Shown here: piece by piece, positions 29,390 through 39,510 of the stretch
Numbering within the stretch: the first letter of the stretch is position 1
Layout of the letters: every line of letters starts with the position of its first letter
Assembly: GCA_905221605.1 (NCBI GenBank)
Contig: CAJNDS010000504.1
Coordinates: forward strand, 1 to 64,000
DNA from: Symbiodinium natans
Taxonomy: Eukaryota > Sar > Dinophyceae > Suessiales > Symbiodiniaceae
Direction: 5' to 3'
DNA length: 64,000 nt
The notes under the pieces: generated by a model
Seen by the model: only the letters and a program-made list of their open reading frames with translations
The model's database searches: none
What the model was told of the DNA's origin: nothing
Made by a program: the position numbers and the translations under genes

Positions 29390-31530
29390 GCCCTGGCGGA
29401 GACGCCCTGGTAGGGATGGCCTGGTGGGGACGCCCTGGTAGGGCCCAAAAATTTTCGGGGATGCCCTGGTTGGCCCTGGTAGATGCTTTGGTAGGGATGC
29501 CCTGGTGGGTAGGGTGCCCCGAAATTGCTCGATTTCCAGTAAATTCGTATAGAAGAAACAACCTGCAGTTTTTAAATTTCGGGCCTGCCCTGGTAGGCTG
29601 TGGTCGGGATGCCCTGGTGGGGACGATGCCCTGGTAGGGATGCCCTGGCGGGGACGCCCTGGTAGGGCCCAGATGGGTTTAGTAAAGAATTGGTTTAGAA
29701 GAAACGACCTGCAGTTTTTAAAATTTCGGGGATGCCCTGGTAGGCCCTGGTAGGGATGCCCTGGTGGGGACGATGACCTGGTAGGGATGCCCTGATTAAA
29801 AAATGCCCTGGTAGGGATGCCCTGGCAGGGATGCCCTGGTAGGGCCCAGAATTGGCCCGAAATTGCTGATTTCCAATAAATTTAATAAAGAATTCGTATA
29901 GAAGAAACGACCCTGCAGTTGTTAAATTTCGGGGATGCCCTGGTAGGGATGCGAATGCCCTGGTAGGGATGCCCTGGTGGGGACGCCCTGGTAGGGCCTA
30001 AATGGGGGGTGCCCCAGGATTGGCCCGAAATTGCTCGATTTCCAGTAAATTTACAAAGAACTCGTACAGAAGAAATGACCCTGGATTTTTTTAATTTCGG
30101 GGATGCCCTGGTAGGGATGCCCTGGTGGAGGATGCCCTGGTGGGGATGCCCTGGTGGGGATGCCCTGGTGAGCAAAAATGGGGGGTACCCCAGGATCGGC
30201 CCGAAATTGCTCGATTTCCAGTAAATTTACTCTAAAGGATTCTTATAGAAGAAATGACCCCTGCATTTTTCAGATTTGGGGGGTGCCCCGGTGGGGACGC
30301 CTTGGGGTGAGGCCTAAATGGGGGGTACCCCAGGGTCGGCCCGAAATTGCTCGATTTCCAATAAATTTTCTAAAGAATTCGTATAGAAGAAATCATCCCT
30401 GCATTCTTCAGATTTGGGGGGTGCCCTGGTCGGGACGCCAAATGGGGGGTACCCCAGGATCGGCCCGAAATTGCTCGATTTCCAGTAAATTTACTAAAGA
30501 TTTCGTAAAGAAGAAATGACCCCTGCATTTTTCAGATTTGAGGGGGTGCCCTGGTGGGGACGCCGTGGTGGGGCTGCCCTGGTGGGGATGCCCTGGTGGG
30601 GATGCCCTGGTGGGGATGCCTTGATTTACTAAAGATTTCGTATAGAAGAAAATGACCCCTGCATTTTTCGGATTTGGGGGGTGCGATGGTGGGGACGCCC
30701 TGGTGGGGACACCCTGGTGGGGATGCCTGGTAGGGACGTTTTGGTGGGGATGCCCTGGTGGGGATGCCCTGGTGGGGATGCCTTGGTGAGGCCTAAATGG
30801 GGGGTACCCCAAGATCGGCCCGAAATTGCTCGATTTCCAATAAATTTTCTCAAGAATTTGTGGAGAAGAAATGACCCCTGCCTTATTCAGATTTGGGGGG
30901 TGCCCTGGTGGGGACGATGCCCTGGTGGGGATGCCCTGGCGGGGATGCCCTGGTGAGGCCGGGGTACCCCAGGATCGGCCGGAAATTGCTCGATTTCCAG
31001 TAAATTTTCTAAAGATTTCGTATAGAAGAAATGACCCCTACATTTTTCAGATTTGGGGGGTGCCCTGGCGGGGACGCCCTGGCGGGGACGCCCTGGTGGG
31101 GACGCCCTGGTGGGGATGCCCTGGTGGGGATGCCCTGGTGAGGCCTAAATGGGGGGTACCCCAAGATCGGCCCGAAATTGCTCGATTTCCAGTAAATTTA
31201 CTAAAGATTTCGTATAGAAGAAATGACCCCTGCATTTTTCAGATTTGGGGGGTGCCCTGGTGGGGACGCCCTGGTGGGGACGCCCTGGTGGGGATGCCCT
31301 GGTGGGGATGCCCTGGTGGGGATGCCCTGCTGAGGCCTAAATGGGGGGTATCCCAGGATCGGCTCGAAATTGCTCGATTTCCAGTAAATTTACTAAAGAT
31401 TTCGTATAGAAGAAATGACCCCTGCATTTTTCAGATTTGGGGGGTGCCCTGGTGGGGACGCCCTGGTGGGGATGCCCTGGTGGGGATGCCGTGGTGGGGA
31501 TGCCCTGGTGGGGATGCCCTACTTTAAGCC
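29390..31530. repeat. Higher-order satellite, about 192-bp unit
   Basis: The unit is a unique part (GGCCCGAAATTGCTCGATTT, CCAGTAAATTTACTAAAGAT, TCGTATAGAAGAAATGACCC) followed by tandem 14-mers GGTGGGGATGCCCT (variants with ACG, AGG). About ten units; the last three, from about 30960, are spaced 192 bp and nearly identical, while the first ones are more diverged and shorter. GGGGGTACCCC lies near each unit start. Open frames across it (WWGRPGGDALVGMPW and its antisense HQGIPTRASPPG) are products of the 14-mer, not genes. Confidence 0.95.
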
Positions 31531-31599
31531 CCGGCCCTTAATCTCAAAAGGATGGCAAGGCTCCTCGGCGTCCAAGGGCCCTGGGTTTAGGGCTATCAT

Positions 31600-31755
31600 T
31601 ATATTGATTAATGGGAGTGGCCTTTTCGATTGCCACGTGGACCTTCCGGTCCAAGGACCTACGGCTCGCCTTCCGGCCTTCGCCTACGGTCCGCAGGCGC
31701 CTTCCGGCCGCCTGCTGCGACCGGCCCCTTGCCTGAAGGGGGGCCGGTCTTCAGT
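31600..31755. other. GC-rich region with strong hairpins
   Basis: GACCGGCCCCTT and AAGGGGGGCCGGTC form a near-perfect stem (31718-31750). Upstream CCTTCCGG, CGCCTTCCGGCC and TACGGTCCGCAGGCG are further self-complementary pieces. No gene is recognised. Confidence 0.7.
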
Positions 31756-31906
31756 TTAGGGTTTAGGGTTTAGGGTTTAGGGTTTAGGGTTTAGGGTTTA
31801 GGGTTTAGGGTTTAGGGTTTAGGGTTTAGGGTTTAGGGTTTAGGGTTTAGGTTAGGGTTTAGGGTTTAGGGTTTAGGGTTTAGGGTTTAGGGTTTAGGGT
31901 TTAGGG
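31755..31906. repeat. (TTTAGGG)n array followed by inverted units
   Basis: About 21 units, then GTCGACACCCTAAACCCTAAACCC, a head-to-head change of orientation with a GTCGAC centre. Confidence 0.97.
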
Positions 31907-31936
31907 TCGACACCCTAAACCCTAAACCCTAAACTT

Positions 31937-31990
31937 TAGGGAGCCGGCCGCGGTGTCACCAAGGATGCTGAGCGTGGCACCTCGGACGGG
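31937..31990 (-). CDS. Short exon
   Basis: Minus frame VRGATLSILGDTAAGSL. CCGTCCGAG|G is a possible acceptor. Confidence 0.55.
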
Positions 31991-32357
31991 TTTAGGGTTT
32001 AGGGTTTAGGTCTCTGGGTTTGTCAAGGGCTTCCGGGTTCTGGGAGGGGCTGTGTGGAGTTGGTGGTCGGATGTTGCTTTGAGGGCATTTGGTACTTTTA
32101 AACCCGAAGCCCTGAACTCCCTAACAAGGGCATTTAGGGTTTAGGGTAAAGTATTGCGTGCTCATGGGTTTGTGGGTCGGTTAGGGGTTTAGGGCCCTCG
32201 GCTTCGAGGAGGGAGGAGAAAGACCCCAAACCCCAATAGGGTTTAGGGTTTAGGGTTAGGGTTTAGGGTTTAGGGTTTAGGGTTTTAGGGCTTAGGGTTA
32301 GGGTTTAGAGTTTAGGGTTCGGGGTTTAGGGTTTAGGGTTTAGGTCTAAAACCCTAA

Positions 32358-32470
32358 AAGGGGGAAGAGTACTGGTCTCCAGCTTCTCTGGGGCCGCGGC
32401 AAAGTCCCCATGAAAAAGCGGAGGGAAAAGAGGTAGCCGTGGACGACCCAGCACATCAGAGCTTCCTCTC
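32358..32470 (-). CDS. Exon with membrane-like segment
   Basis: Minus frame EALMCWVVHGYLFSLRFFMG then TLPRPQRSWRPVLFP; acceptor GGAGAG|G. A second minus frame is open. The aromatic, hydrophobic stretch suggests a transmembrane helix. Confidence 0.5.
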
Positions 32471-32783
32471 CGTGGGTTCAGGGTTTTGGGTTTAGGGGTT
32501 TAGGGTTTAGGGGTTTAGGGGTTTAGGGGTTTGGGGTTTAGGGTTTAGGGTTAGGGTTTAGGGTTTGGGGTTTGGGGTTTGGGGTTGGGGGTTTGGTTTT
32601 AGGGTTGGGGTTTAGGGTTTAGGGTTTAGGGTTTAGGGTTTAGGGTTTAGGGTTTAGGGTTTAGGGTTTAGGGTTTAGGGTTTAGGGTTTAGGGTTTAGG
32701 GTTTAGGGCCTAGGTTTTCCGAGGGCTTGGGAAAGGTCGTGGGGTTTAGGGCTAGGGGCTTCGGGTCTAGGGCTCAGGGCTTC

Positions 32784-32873
32784 TCAAGCAACCATGCAGC
32801 TTCCCTTCGGACCGGCCTCCAAGACAAAGGCTAGGAAGACCAAGACGTTTATCACGGAGAGCGTGATGTTTTC
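32784..32873 (-). CDS. Exon with membrane-like segment
   Basis: Acceptor TTCTCCTTCGCAG|G with a pyrimidine tract, then ENITLSVINVLVFLAFVLEA and GPKGSCMVA with a stop. Reads as one transmembrane helix. With 32358-32470 and 35087-35150 it may belong to one polytopic membrane protein. Confidence 0.62.
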   Translation of the reverse strand, partial: ENITLSVINVLVFLAFVLEAGPKGSCMVA

Positions 32874-33588
32874 CTGCGAAGGAGAAGGCAGGAAGGGTGG
32901 GTGTCTGGTTGCTGGTACGTCAACTCCAAGTTGCTTAGGGTTTAGGGTAGGGAGGGTCTAGGGTCTAGGGTTAGTTTTTTTGGGGGGGTGTTTAGGGGAT
33001 ACGGCTTGGGGCTTAGGGGCCTTAGGGCCCGGTACCTCTACTAGGACCCAGAACACGAAGGACCCGGACGTAGACTAAGCAGAGGCCCTCTAAAAGCCTC
33101 TGCACATTTACTCCGAAGCATGACCCTTAGGGTTTAGGGTTTAGGGTTTAGGGTTTAGGGTTTAGGGTTTGGGGTTTGGGGTTTGGGGTTTAGGGTTTAG
33201 GGTTTAGGGTTTAGGGTTTGGGGTTTGGGGTTTAGGGCTTAGGGGTTTAGGGTTTAGGGTTTAGGGTTGGTTAATTAAAAATCGCCCCAACCCCCTTTTA
33301 TACCCCCTGAACCATAGCCGAATTCCCGCGAGAAGGGCCCTGCAGTTTCTGAGACCCCTCCCGCGGACCCACCTTGAACCAAAAAACCTTATGTAGGTCG
33401 TGCCTTGTCACCGTTGCCAGCGTGTCAAGCCATAAACCAGACCCCAAAGCCTCAAAACCTCAAAACCCAAAATCCCCGAACCCCAACCCTAAACCCCGAA
33501 CCCCCCAAACCCCCAAACCCCCAAACCCCAAACCCCAAACCCTAAGCCCTAAGCCCTAAACCCCCAACCCCAAACCCCAAACCAAACC

Positions 33589-33706
33589 CCTGGACAGGTG
33601 TCGTGCTTTCACTGGCACTGTACGCGCGGCTGAGCCCTCTAACTGCGCAAACTCGCCCTGGGGGCTGTGAGGCGCTGGGGCTTCGGGACCCCCAAGTCGT
33701 GATCAG
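33589..33706 (-). CDS. Exon, Ser/Arg-rich
   Basis: Minus frame LITTWGSRSPSASQPPGRVC then AVRGLSRAYSASESTTPVQ. Confidence 0.5.
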
Positions 33707-34195
33707 TTTTTTGAGGGTTTGGGGTTTTGGGTTTCAAGGCATAGAGCTTAGGGTTTCGGGCTTAGCACTCAGAGTCTAGGGTTTAGGACTTAGAGTTCAG
33801 GGTCTAGGGTTTAGGGTTTAGGGTTCAAGGCTTAGGGTTTAGGGTTTAGGGTTGAGGGTTTAGGGTTTAGGGTTTAGGGTTTAGGGTTTAGGATTTAGGG
33901 CTTAGCTGAACTCGCGCACCCCAAACCCTGAAGAGCCTGGTCCATACCGCTGTGCCCTGCCGACAGAAGCAGATCTGGACCTGGTGCGGAAGGGCAGAGG
34001 GGCATTAGGGTTTAGGGTTTAGGGTTTAGGGTTTAGGGTTTAGGGTTTAGGGTTTAGGGTTTAGGTTTAGGGTTTAGGGTTTAGGGTTTAGGGTTTAGGG
34101 TTTAGGGCTTAGGGGTTAGGGTTTAGGGTTTAGGGTTTAGGGTTTAGGGTTTAGGGTTTAGGGCTTAGGCGTTAGGGTTTAGGGTTTAGGGTATA

Positions 34196-34345
34196 GGGGT
34201 CAGGGCTGCAGGGTGGGGCTTCAGAGTTTGGCTGAGTCTTGGATCTACGGCCTCCCCCTTCACACCAAGCGAAGCCCCAAACCAAGCCACGCGCCCCAAA
34301 CGACGGCCTCTTGGATCTTTTCTTCTTGGGGTCTTTCCTAGACTA
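34196..34345 (-). CDS. 50-codon exon, basic
   Basis: After CTTAGTCTAG|G the minus frame reads KDPKKKRSKRPSFGARGLVW then GFAWCEGGGRRSKTQPNSEA and PPCSPDPY. KDPKKKRSKR resembles a nuclear localisation signal. Confidence 0.58.
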
Positions 34346-34379
34346 AGCTGGCCCCTAAAATCCTCAGAAAAAAAATCCT

Positions 34380-34435
34380 GAATATGATCCTCTTAAACCC
34401 AATAAAGGAAAATAAATATAAAAAAAAAAAAAAAA
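34380..34435. repeat. Dispersed AT-rich repeat, copy 1
   Basis: TGATCCTCTTAAACCCAATAAAGGAAAATAAA is shared with 51331-51366 (TGATCCTCTTAAACCCAATAAGGGAAGATGAAA); an A15 run follows here. It may be the end of another element. Confidence 0.7.
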
Positions 34436-34614
34436 CAAGGGCCTACCACGTAGATTTCGGGAGACCCCTTCCATCCTTGAAGTCAAACACCCCGAATCTC
34501 TCGACAGGAGTGTTCTAAGCTCGGGTTTAGGGCTGAGAGAGTCCAGGTTTAGGGTGTAGGGGAAGGGTCAGGGACTTGAGGGTTTTCGGCCTTCGGGGTT
34601 CATGGCTTTGGGTT

Positions 34615-34835
34615 TTAGGGTGGAGGGTTTAGGGTTGAGGGCTTTGGGGGCTTCCGAGTTTTAGGGTTAAGGCTTGAAGGCTGTAGGGCTTTGGGATAGA
34701 GGGCTTTAGCGGGGATGCGGTCGCACAAGGCAAAATTGTCACCCTGCATTGGTAACCTGAATACACACAGTACTCCTTTGCAACAGGCGCCCCTCGAAGA
34801 AGAACCCCAACGGTTGTTGAACAACTGGAAGGCTG
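34615..34835 (-). CDS. Gene fragment, Cys-containing
   Basis: Minus frame FNNRWGSSSRGACCKGVLCV then FRLPMQGDNFALCDRIPAKA, trailing into telomere-like AACCCTAAAA units. Confidence 0.5.
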
Positions 34836-35086
34836 CAGCGTGAAGCGTAGAGTTTGGGTTTACTGTAGGGTTTAGGGTTTGGGGTTTCGAGGCCGCTGAA
34901 CAACTAAAGCCCCCAAAGCCCCGGACCGATTTACACCCTGAGCCCTAGAACCGAAACCCCTAACCCCCTAATCCCATAAACGACTAAGCCACCCTACACC
35001 CTAAACCCTAAACCCTAAACCCTAAACCCTAAACCCTAAACCCTAAACCCCAAACCCCAAACCCCAAACCCCAAACCCTAGACTAG

Positions 35087-35150
35087 CCAAGAACAACGCT
35101 GAGGCATGGGCCGAAGAGAGCGTAGAGCGTGAGACAGATGTAGATCCAGG
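35087..35150 (-). CDS. Exon with membrane-like segment
   Basis: After CCCCTACCAG|G the minus frame reads GFTWIYICLTLYALFGPCLS then VVLG. The antisense frame (AKNNAEAWAEESVERETDVD) is charged, as the antisense of a hydrophobic helix must be. Confidence 0.55.
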
Positions 35151-35264
35151 TGAAACCCTGGTAGGGGTTTGGTTCTTGGGGCTTAGGGTTTGGGTTTATA
35201 AAGTTTAGGGTTTAGGGTTTAGGGATTAGGGATTAGGGTTTGGAGTTTTGGGCTTGGGGTTTAA

Positions 35265-35355
35265 AGTTTAGGGTTTAGGGTTTAGGGTTTAGGGTTTAGG
35301 GTTTAGGGTTTAGGGTTTAGGGTTTAGGGTTTAGGGTTTAGGGTTTAGGGTTTAA
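35265..35355. repeat. (TTTAGGG)n with head-to-head junction
   Basis: About 12 units meet AAACCCTAAACCC at 35352 (GGGTTTAAACCC), a direct orientation switch. Confidence 0.97.
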
Positions 35356-35483
35356 ACCCTAAACCCTGAAGCCCGAGACCCCTATTCCCCCCTGTTCGCA
35401 AGGGGCCTTGGACTCGACAGTTCGCTGCGCCAGTCTCTTACACCGGCCTTGGCGTCCAGCGTTTGGGGTTTAGGGTTTAGGGT

Positions 35484-35935
35484 TTAGGCGTTAGGGTGAA
35501 TCAGGGTTTGGGGTTCTAGGGCTTTGCGGCTTAGGGCTCGGGGCTTGCTTAAACAGCTGCGCCTTTCAACATTTGAGTAGCTGGGAAGGATGTGCAAACA
35601 CTTGGCCGCTGCATGTTCAAATATCGCCAAGCACCCAGGAAGCCGGCCGCAGTTTAAGCACGGGGGTTTTGTGAACTGCTGAAACAAACTTGACTCACAA
35701 AAACACACAATCATAAGCAGCGTAAACACGGCCAATGCTTAAGCATTGGCATGCTGAAACATCCGACAACTCCAGCTACGTTTAAACAGGGTGCTGAAAC
35801 GTTCCCAGGCCCCTGCCTTTGCTTAAACTGGCTAAACTCCAACATGCTTAAGAGGTTTGTGAGCCTTAAACGTGCTTGGCTTACACACATGTTCGGCCTG
35901 TCCTGCATTTAAGCAACCCCCTCAAAAATAAGACC
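35484..35935. other. Unique region with GCTTAAAC/GTTTAAGC motif
   Basis: GCTTAAAC, GTTTAAGC, GCTTAAG or CTGAAAC recur about every 30-45 bp over 450 bp; AATGCTTAAGCATT is a 14-bp palindrome near 35740. Minus-strand frames are open on both halves (SLFQQFTKPPCLNCGRLPGC; MLEFSQFKQRQGPGNVSAPC). Neither has a known domain. Confidence 0.6.
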
Positions 35936-36153
35936 AGTAGTATTAGGTGAATATCAAGGAGCACCTCCTGGGGTTACCCCCCAAAACCCCCTAAACCCCC
36001 TAAACCCCTTAAAACCCCCTAAAACCCCTAAAGCCCCTAAACCCTAAACCTTAAACACTAAAACCCCCTAACCCTAAACCCTAAACCCTAAACCCGAAAC
36101 CCTCTAACCCTAAACCCTAAACCCCAAACCCCAAACCCTCAGCCCCAAAAAAC

Positions 36154-36264
36154 CTCATTGAAAGAATCCGACGGAAGCGTCGGCCGTGCCGAGCAGCTCT
36201 TCAGCGTGTCGTCGATCTCCGGCGGCGGAGCATCTGCGTCATCCTGTCCGCTTTGGTCTTCGGG
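36154..36264 (-). CDS. 111-nt exon, acidic/proline
   Basis: Minus frame PEDQSGQDDADAPPPEIDDT then LKSCSARPTLPSDSFNE, ending at GAG|GTTTTT; exactly 37 codons. Plus frame is basic (RIRRKRRPCRAALQRVVDLR) and less plausible. Confidence 0.7.
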
Positions 36265-36374
36265 ATGTAAGGGTTTAAGGGCTTTAGGGTTTAGGGTTTA
36301 GGGTTTAGGGGTTTAGGGTTTAGGGTTTAGGGTTTAGGGTTTAGGGTTTAGGGTTTAGGGTTTAGGGTTTAGGG

Positions 36375-36395
36375 TTTAGGGTAAACCCTAGGGTT
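36375..36395. repeat. Orientation switch in telomere array
   Basis: GGGTAAACCCTAGGG inside a TTTAGGG array: one and a half units inverted. Confidence 0.95.
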
Positions 36396-36477
36396 TAGGG
36401 TTTAGGGTTTAGGGTTTAGGGTTTAGGGTTTAGCAAAAACACAGAGTCCCCGCTTTTTGTTTAAACGAGATCTACAA

Positions 36478-36560
36478 AGAGACTTTCTTTAACGTGAACC
36501 CCAAACAGTGACCCCAAGAATATGGTAGGAATATAGAAGGATTATACCTACCAGGCACCC
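36478..36560 (-). CDS. Exon-like island, unknown
   Basis: Minus frame VPGRYNPSIFLPYSWGHCLG then FTLKKVSL and stop. Confidence 0.5.
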
Positions 36561-37397
36561 CAAACCCTAAACCCTAAAGCCTAAGCCCTAAACCCCAAAC
36601 CCCAAACCCTAAACCCTAAACCCTAAACCCCAAACCCTAAACCCTAAACCCTACACCCTAAACCCTAAACCCTAAACCTTAACACTACACCCTCAACCCT
36701 GCAGGGCTGAGGAGTGGCTTAGGGTTTAGGGAGTAGGTGTTGGGGACTTAGGATTTAGAACTTTGGATTTAGGATTTGGGGTTTAGGGTTTAGGATTTAG
36801 GGTTTAGGATTTAGGGTCTAGGGTTTAGGGTTTAGGGTTTAGGGTTAGGGTTTAGGGCTTGCTTATGTCGCGCTTTGCAGCTGTGGGCCTTCAGGGATTT
36901 AGGGCCACTGGGAATTCAGGGGTGAGGGCTCGAGGGTTTCTAAACCCTATACTCTAAATCCTAGGCCCTACACCCTAAACCCTAAACCTTAAACCCTAAA
37001 CCCTAGCCCTAAACCCGAAACCCTAAACGGCATCCCTAAGCCCAAGCCCCAAGCAGCCCCGAGCCCTAGGCCATAAACCTGAAACTCGGATGCCTTAACC
37101 CTAAAACATGCTTAGGGTTTGGGCTTCTTTGGGATTTGCGGCTTTAGGGTTCAGGGTTTAGGCTTTCGGGCGAAACCCAAAACACTGATATCAGAAGCCC
37201 AAAAAAACCCTAAAGCCCCTGGCCGCTCCCTCGAAGGTCTTTAAGGTTTCAGGGAAGAGGATTTAGGGACCCAATTTAGCCGCTATGGTCTCTTCCCGAA
37301 TGTTTCACCTTCGATGGGTTGCGGGACGGGTGGTACATATCAGGGTGAGGGGATGCCCTCAATAAGAAGATTCGTTCGGATGCCTGCGTACTTTCTG

Positions 37398-37562
37398 CTA
37401 GAAGTCATGAGCATGACACAGCTGAGCAGCCCAATTCAAAAACTGCGAACACTCATTGTGCTCTGAATGTGGACTATCATAGAAATATCCGGCAGATACC
37501 ATCGCTGCATGCGCAACCAGGAGTCTTTTCAGGGTGTCTCCATCTTGGCTGCTGTTGCAATG
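37398..37562 (-). CDS. 54-residue C-terminal exon
   Basis: After TGTGGTAG the minus frame reads HCNSSQDGDTLKRLLVAHAA then MVSAGYFYDSPHSEHNECSQ and FLNWAAQLCHAHDF with a stop, all in unique DNA. Amino-acid usage is that of a folded protein; family not recognised. A plus frame over 37360-37582 is open but less plausible. Confidence 0.72.
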   Translation of the reverse strand, partial: HCNSSQDGDTLKRLLVAHAAMVSAGYFYDSPHSEHNECSQFLNWAAQLCHAHDF

Positions 37563-37681
37563 CTACCACACGAACATGACAAGAAGCTTCTGGTGCAGGC
37601 TTCCTGTCATAAACCACCCTAAACCCTAAACCCTAAACCCTAAACCCTAAACCCTAAACCCTAAACCCTAAACCCTAAACC

Positions 37682-37781
37682 ACGGTGGCCACTTGCACGG
37701 CAAAGCCTCTGCAGAAAGGACGCGCTCGTGCTCGTTGAGTTGATGCCATATGGGAGCAGGCGGCTGCTGGCCGGTTGGCAG
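37682..37781 (-). CDS. Exon, unknown
   Basis: Acceptor TTTAGGGCAG, partly made by the repeat; then LPTGQQPPAPIWHQLNEHER and VLSAEALPCKWPPW. GTGCAA|GTGGCC is a possible donor. Confidence 0.75.
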
Positions 37782-37883
37782 CTGCCCTAAACCCTAAACC
37801 CTAAACCCTAAACCCTAAACCCTGAACCCTGAACCCTGAACCCTAAACCCTAAACCCTAAACCCTAAACCCTGAACCCTAAAC

Positions 37884-37983
37884 CTCCAAACATCCCGGAG
37901 ACGCCAAGGTCCTTGATCTGGATGTCCTGGAAGCCCCAGAAGATGCTCCGCACCACCTTTCGGATGTCCTGCGGCAGCTTCAA
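37884..37983 (-). CDS. Exon, unknown
   Basis: Minus frame LKLPQDIRKVVRSIFWGFQD then IQIKDLGVSGMFG, ending at GG|GTTTAGGG. One of the most protein-like islands; no rival frame. Confidence 0.82.
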
Positions 37984-38745
37984 GGGTAAAAAAGGGTTCA
38001 GGGTTTAGGGTTTAGGGTTTAGGGTTTAGGGTTTAGGGTTTAGGGTTTAGGGTTCGGGGTTTGGGGTTCAGGGTTCAGGGTTTAGGGTTCAGGGTTGAGG
38101 GTTTAGGGTTTAGGGTTTAGGGCTTCGGGTTTAGGGTTTAGGGTTTAGGGTTTAAGGTTTAGGGTTTAGGGTTTAGGGTTTAGGGTTCGCTAGGGGCTAC
38201 TTAGGTATATAGGGACTATATGAGGTATATAGGTCCTGCAGCAGTTGGCTGCTTTGCTTCGGGTTGTAGGCTTGAGGGTGTAGGGGTTTGGGCTTTACTT
38301 TAGGGGCTTTAGGGGCCTTGAGGGTTTTAGGGGCTTAATGGGCTTAAGCGGTTTTCGGGGCACAGGGTTGAGGGCTTAGGGCTGCGGTCTTGGGGGTTGA
38401 GGGTTTTCCCTTCGGGTGGGGACCCTTGTGCAAGGTATCTTCAAAGGGCCCCTAAGTTTGAAAGGCCCCCGTCAGCAGAGCTGCCTTAAGAAGACACCGT
38501 AAGCCCTACATGCCCCAACCCTAAACCCTTTAAAACCCTAAGCCCTAAGCCCTAAACCCCAAACCCTAAACCCTTGAAAACCCTAAGCCCTAAGCCCTAA
38601 ATCCTAAACCCTAAACCCCTACAGGCCCCAAACCTAAGGCATCCCTAACCACTGGAGCGGTTACGAGATAGCAGGGGGATAAAGGGTTTAGGGTTTAGGG
38701 TTTGGGGTTTAGGGTTTAGGGTTTAGGGTTTAGGGTTTAGGACAC

Positions 38746-38826
38746 TCATCCCATGATCCATCCTTTTAAAGGACCTGTCGAACAGCCCTCGTATCGGAGT
38801 TTAGCTACGATGATTTCCTTCACGTG
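38746..38826 (-). CDS. Exon, likely C-terminal
   Basis: After CTAAGTTAG the minus frame reads HVKEIIVAKLRYEGCSTGPL then KGWIMG and TGA. Confidence 0.65.
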   Translation of the reverse strand, partial: HVKEIIVAKLRYEGCSTGPLKGWIMG

Positions 38827-38984
38827 CTAACTTAGGGTTTAGGGCTTAGGGCTTAGGGTTTAGGGTTTAGGGTTTAGGGTTTAGGGTGTAGCGTAAGCTC
38901 CTTCACAACAACCTGTCACACTCCTGCAGAGCCCAGAGCTGCGACCCTCTTTTGCAAACCTTAAGGCCAACAAAAACTCTACAC

Positions 38985-39160
38985 CCATGGGCCACCCTGA
39001 AGTAAGCCTTAGGGTAGTTCTTTGGGATGTTCCCCCTTAGACAAGCAGTCCTTAATGGAGAGTATCATAGGGGGTACTATTAATCCCTACTAAGGACTGT
39101 TAGTATGATGGGGGAACATCCCTACCCACGGGCCACCCTGAAGTTAAGTCTTAGGGTAGG
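38985..39160. mobile_element. Family D element flanked by direct repeat
   Basis: GGATGTTCCCCCTTAGACAA (39027) and, inverted, GGATGTTCCCCCATCATACT with ACAGTCCTTA on both arms enclose about 91 bp. The element lies between two direct copies of GGGCCACCCTGAAGT(T)AAG(C/T)CTTAGGGTAG (38990 and 39128). Confidence 0.82.
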
Positions 39161-39267
39161 GCCATTTAAACCTGGCCGTTCTCAAACCCTGGAAAACCCA
39201 AGGGCCCATACTTCAGAACCTTTTTAAGGAGGGTAAGGGACCATATTAAGGGCCCATGAAGCTACCC

Positions 39268-39371
39268 TTAGTGGCAAGCCACAAACACCTCCCCTGTCCA
39301 TCTGGTATGTTCCCTAAATAGGGAGCAAGACCCCTTCAAGAACAAAGCCTTTTGAACACCCCCTGGAAACC
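39268..39371 (-). CDS. Exon 2 of a family A-split gene
   Basis: Follows CCAAGTAG. Reads FPGGVQKALFLKGSCSLFRE then HTRWTGEVFVACH and TAA. Joined to the exon at 39511 after removal of 39372-39510 the frame runs through as KRKGFPGGV. Confidence 0.78.
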
Positions 39372-39510
39372 CTACTTGGAGGTTCATGGTACTTAGTAAC
39401 CCAATGATAATTGTACTTAGAACCCAATGTTTACCCTATTAGGGGCATATATGTTGTTATAACTACAGCTTTAAAGGGGTTACTAAGTACCCGGAACCTC
39501 CAAGTAAAAC
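39372..39510 (-). mobile_element. Family A introner, 139 nt, GT-AG
   Basis: Inverted ends ACTTGGAGGTTC / GAACCTCCAAGT. On the minus strand the element starts CGAAAGG|GTTTTACTTGGAGG and stops CCTCCAAGTAG|GGTTTCC. Removal restores one reading frame across both flanks. A GGTTT motif is present at both borders, as expected for target duplication. Confidence 0.8.

Noticed and set aside
30408-31527. Long open frames of 110-218 codons in the satellite
   Set aside because: They are products of the 14-bp repeat (three units = 14 codons) and are open on both strands.
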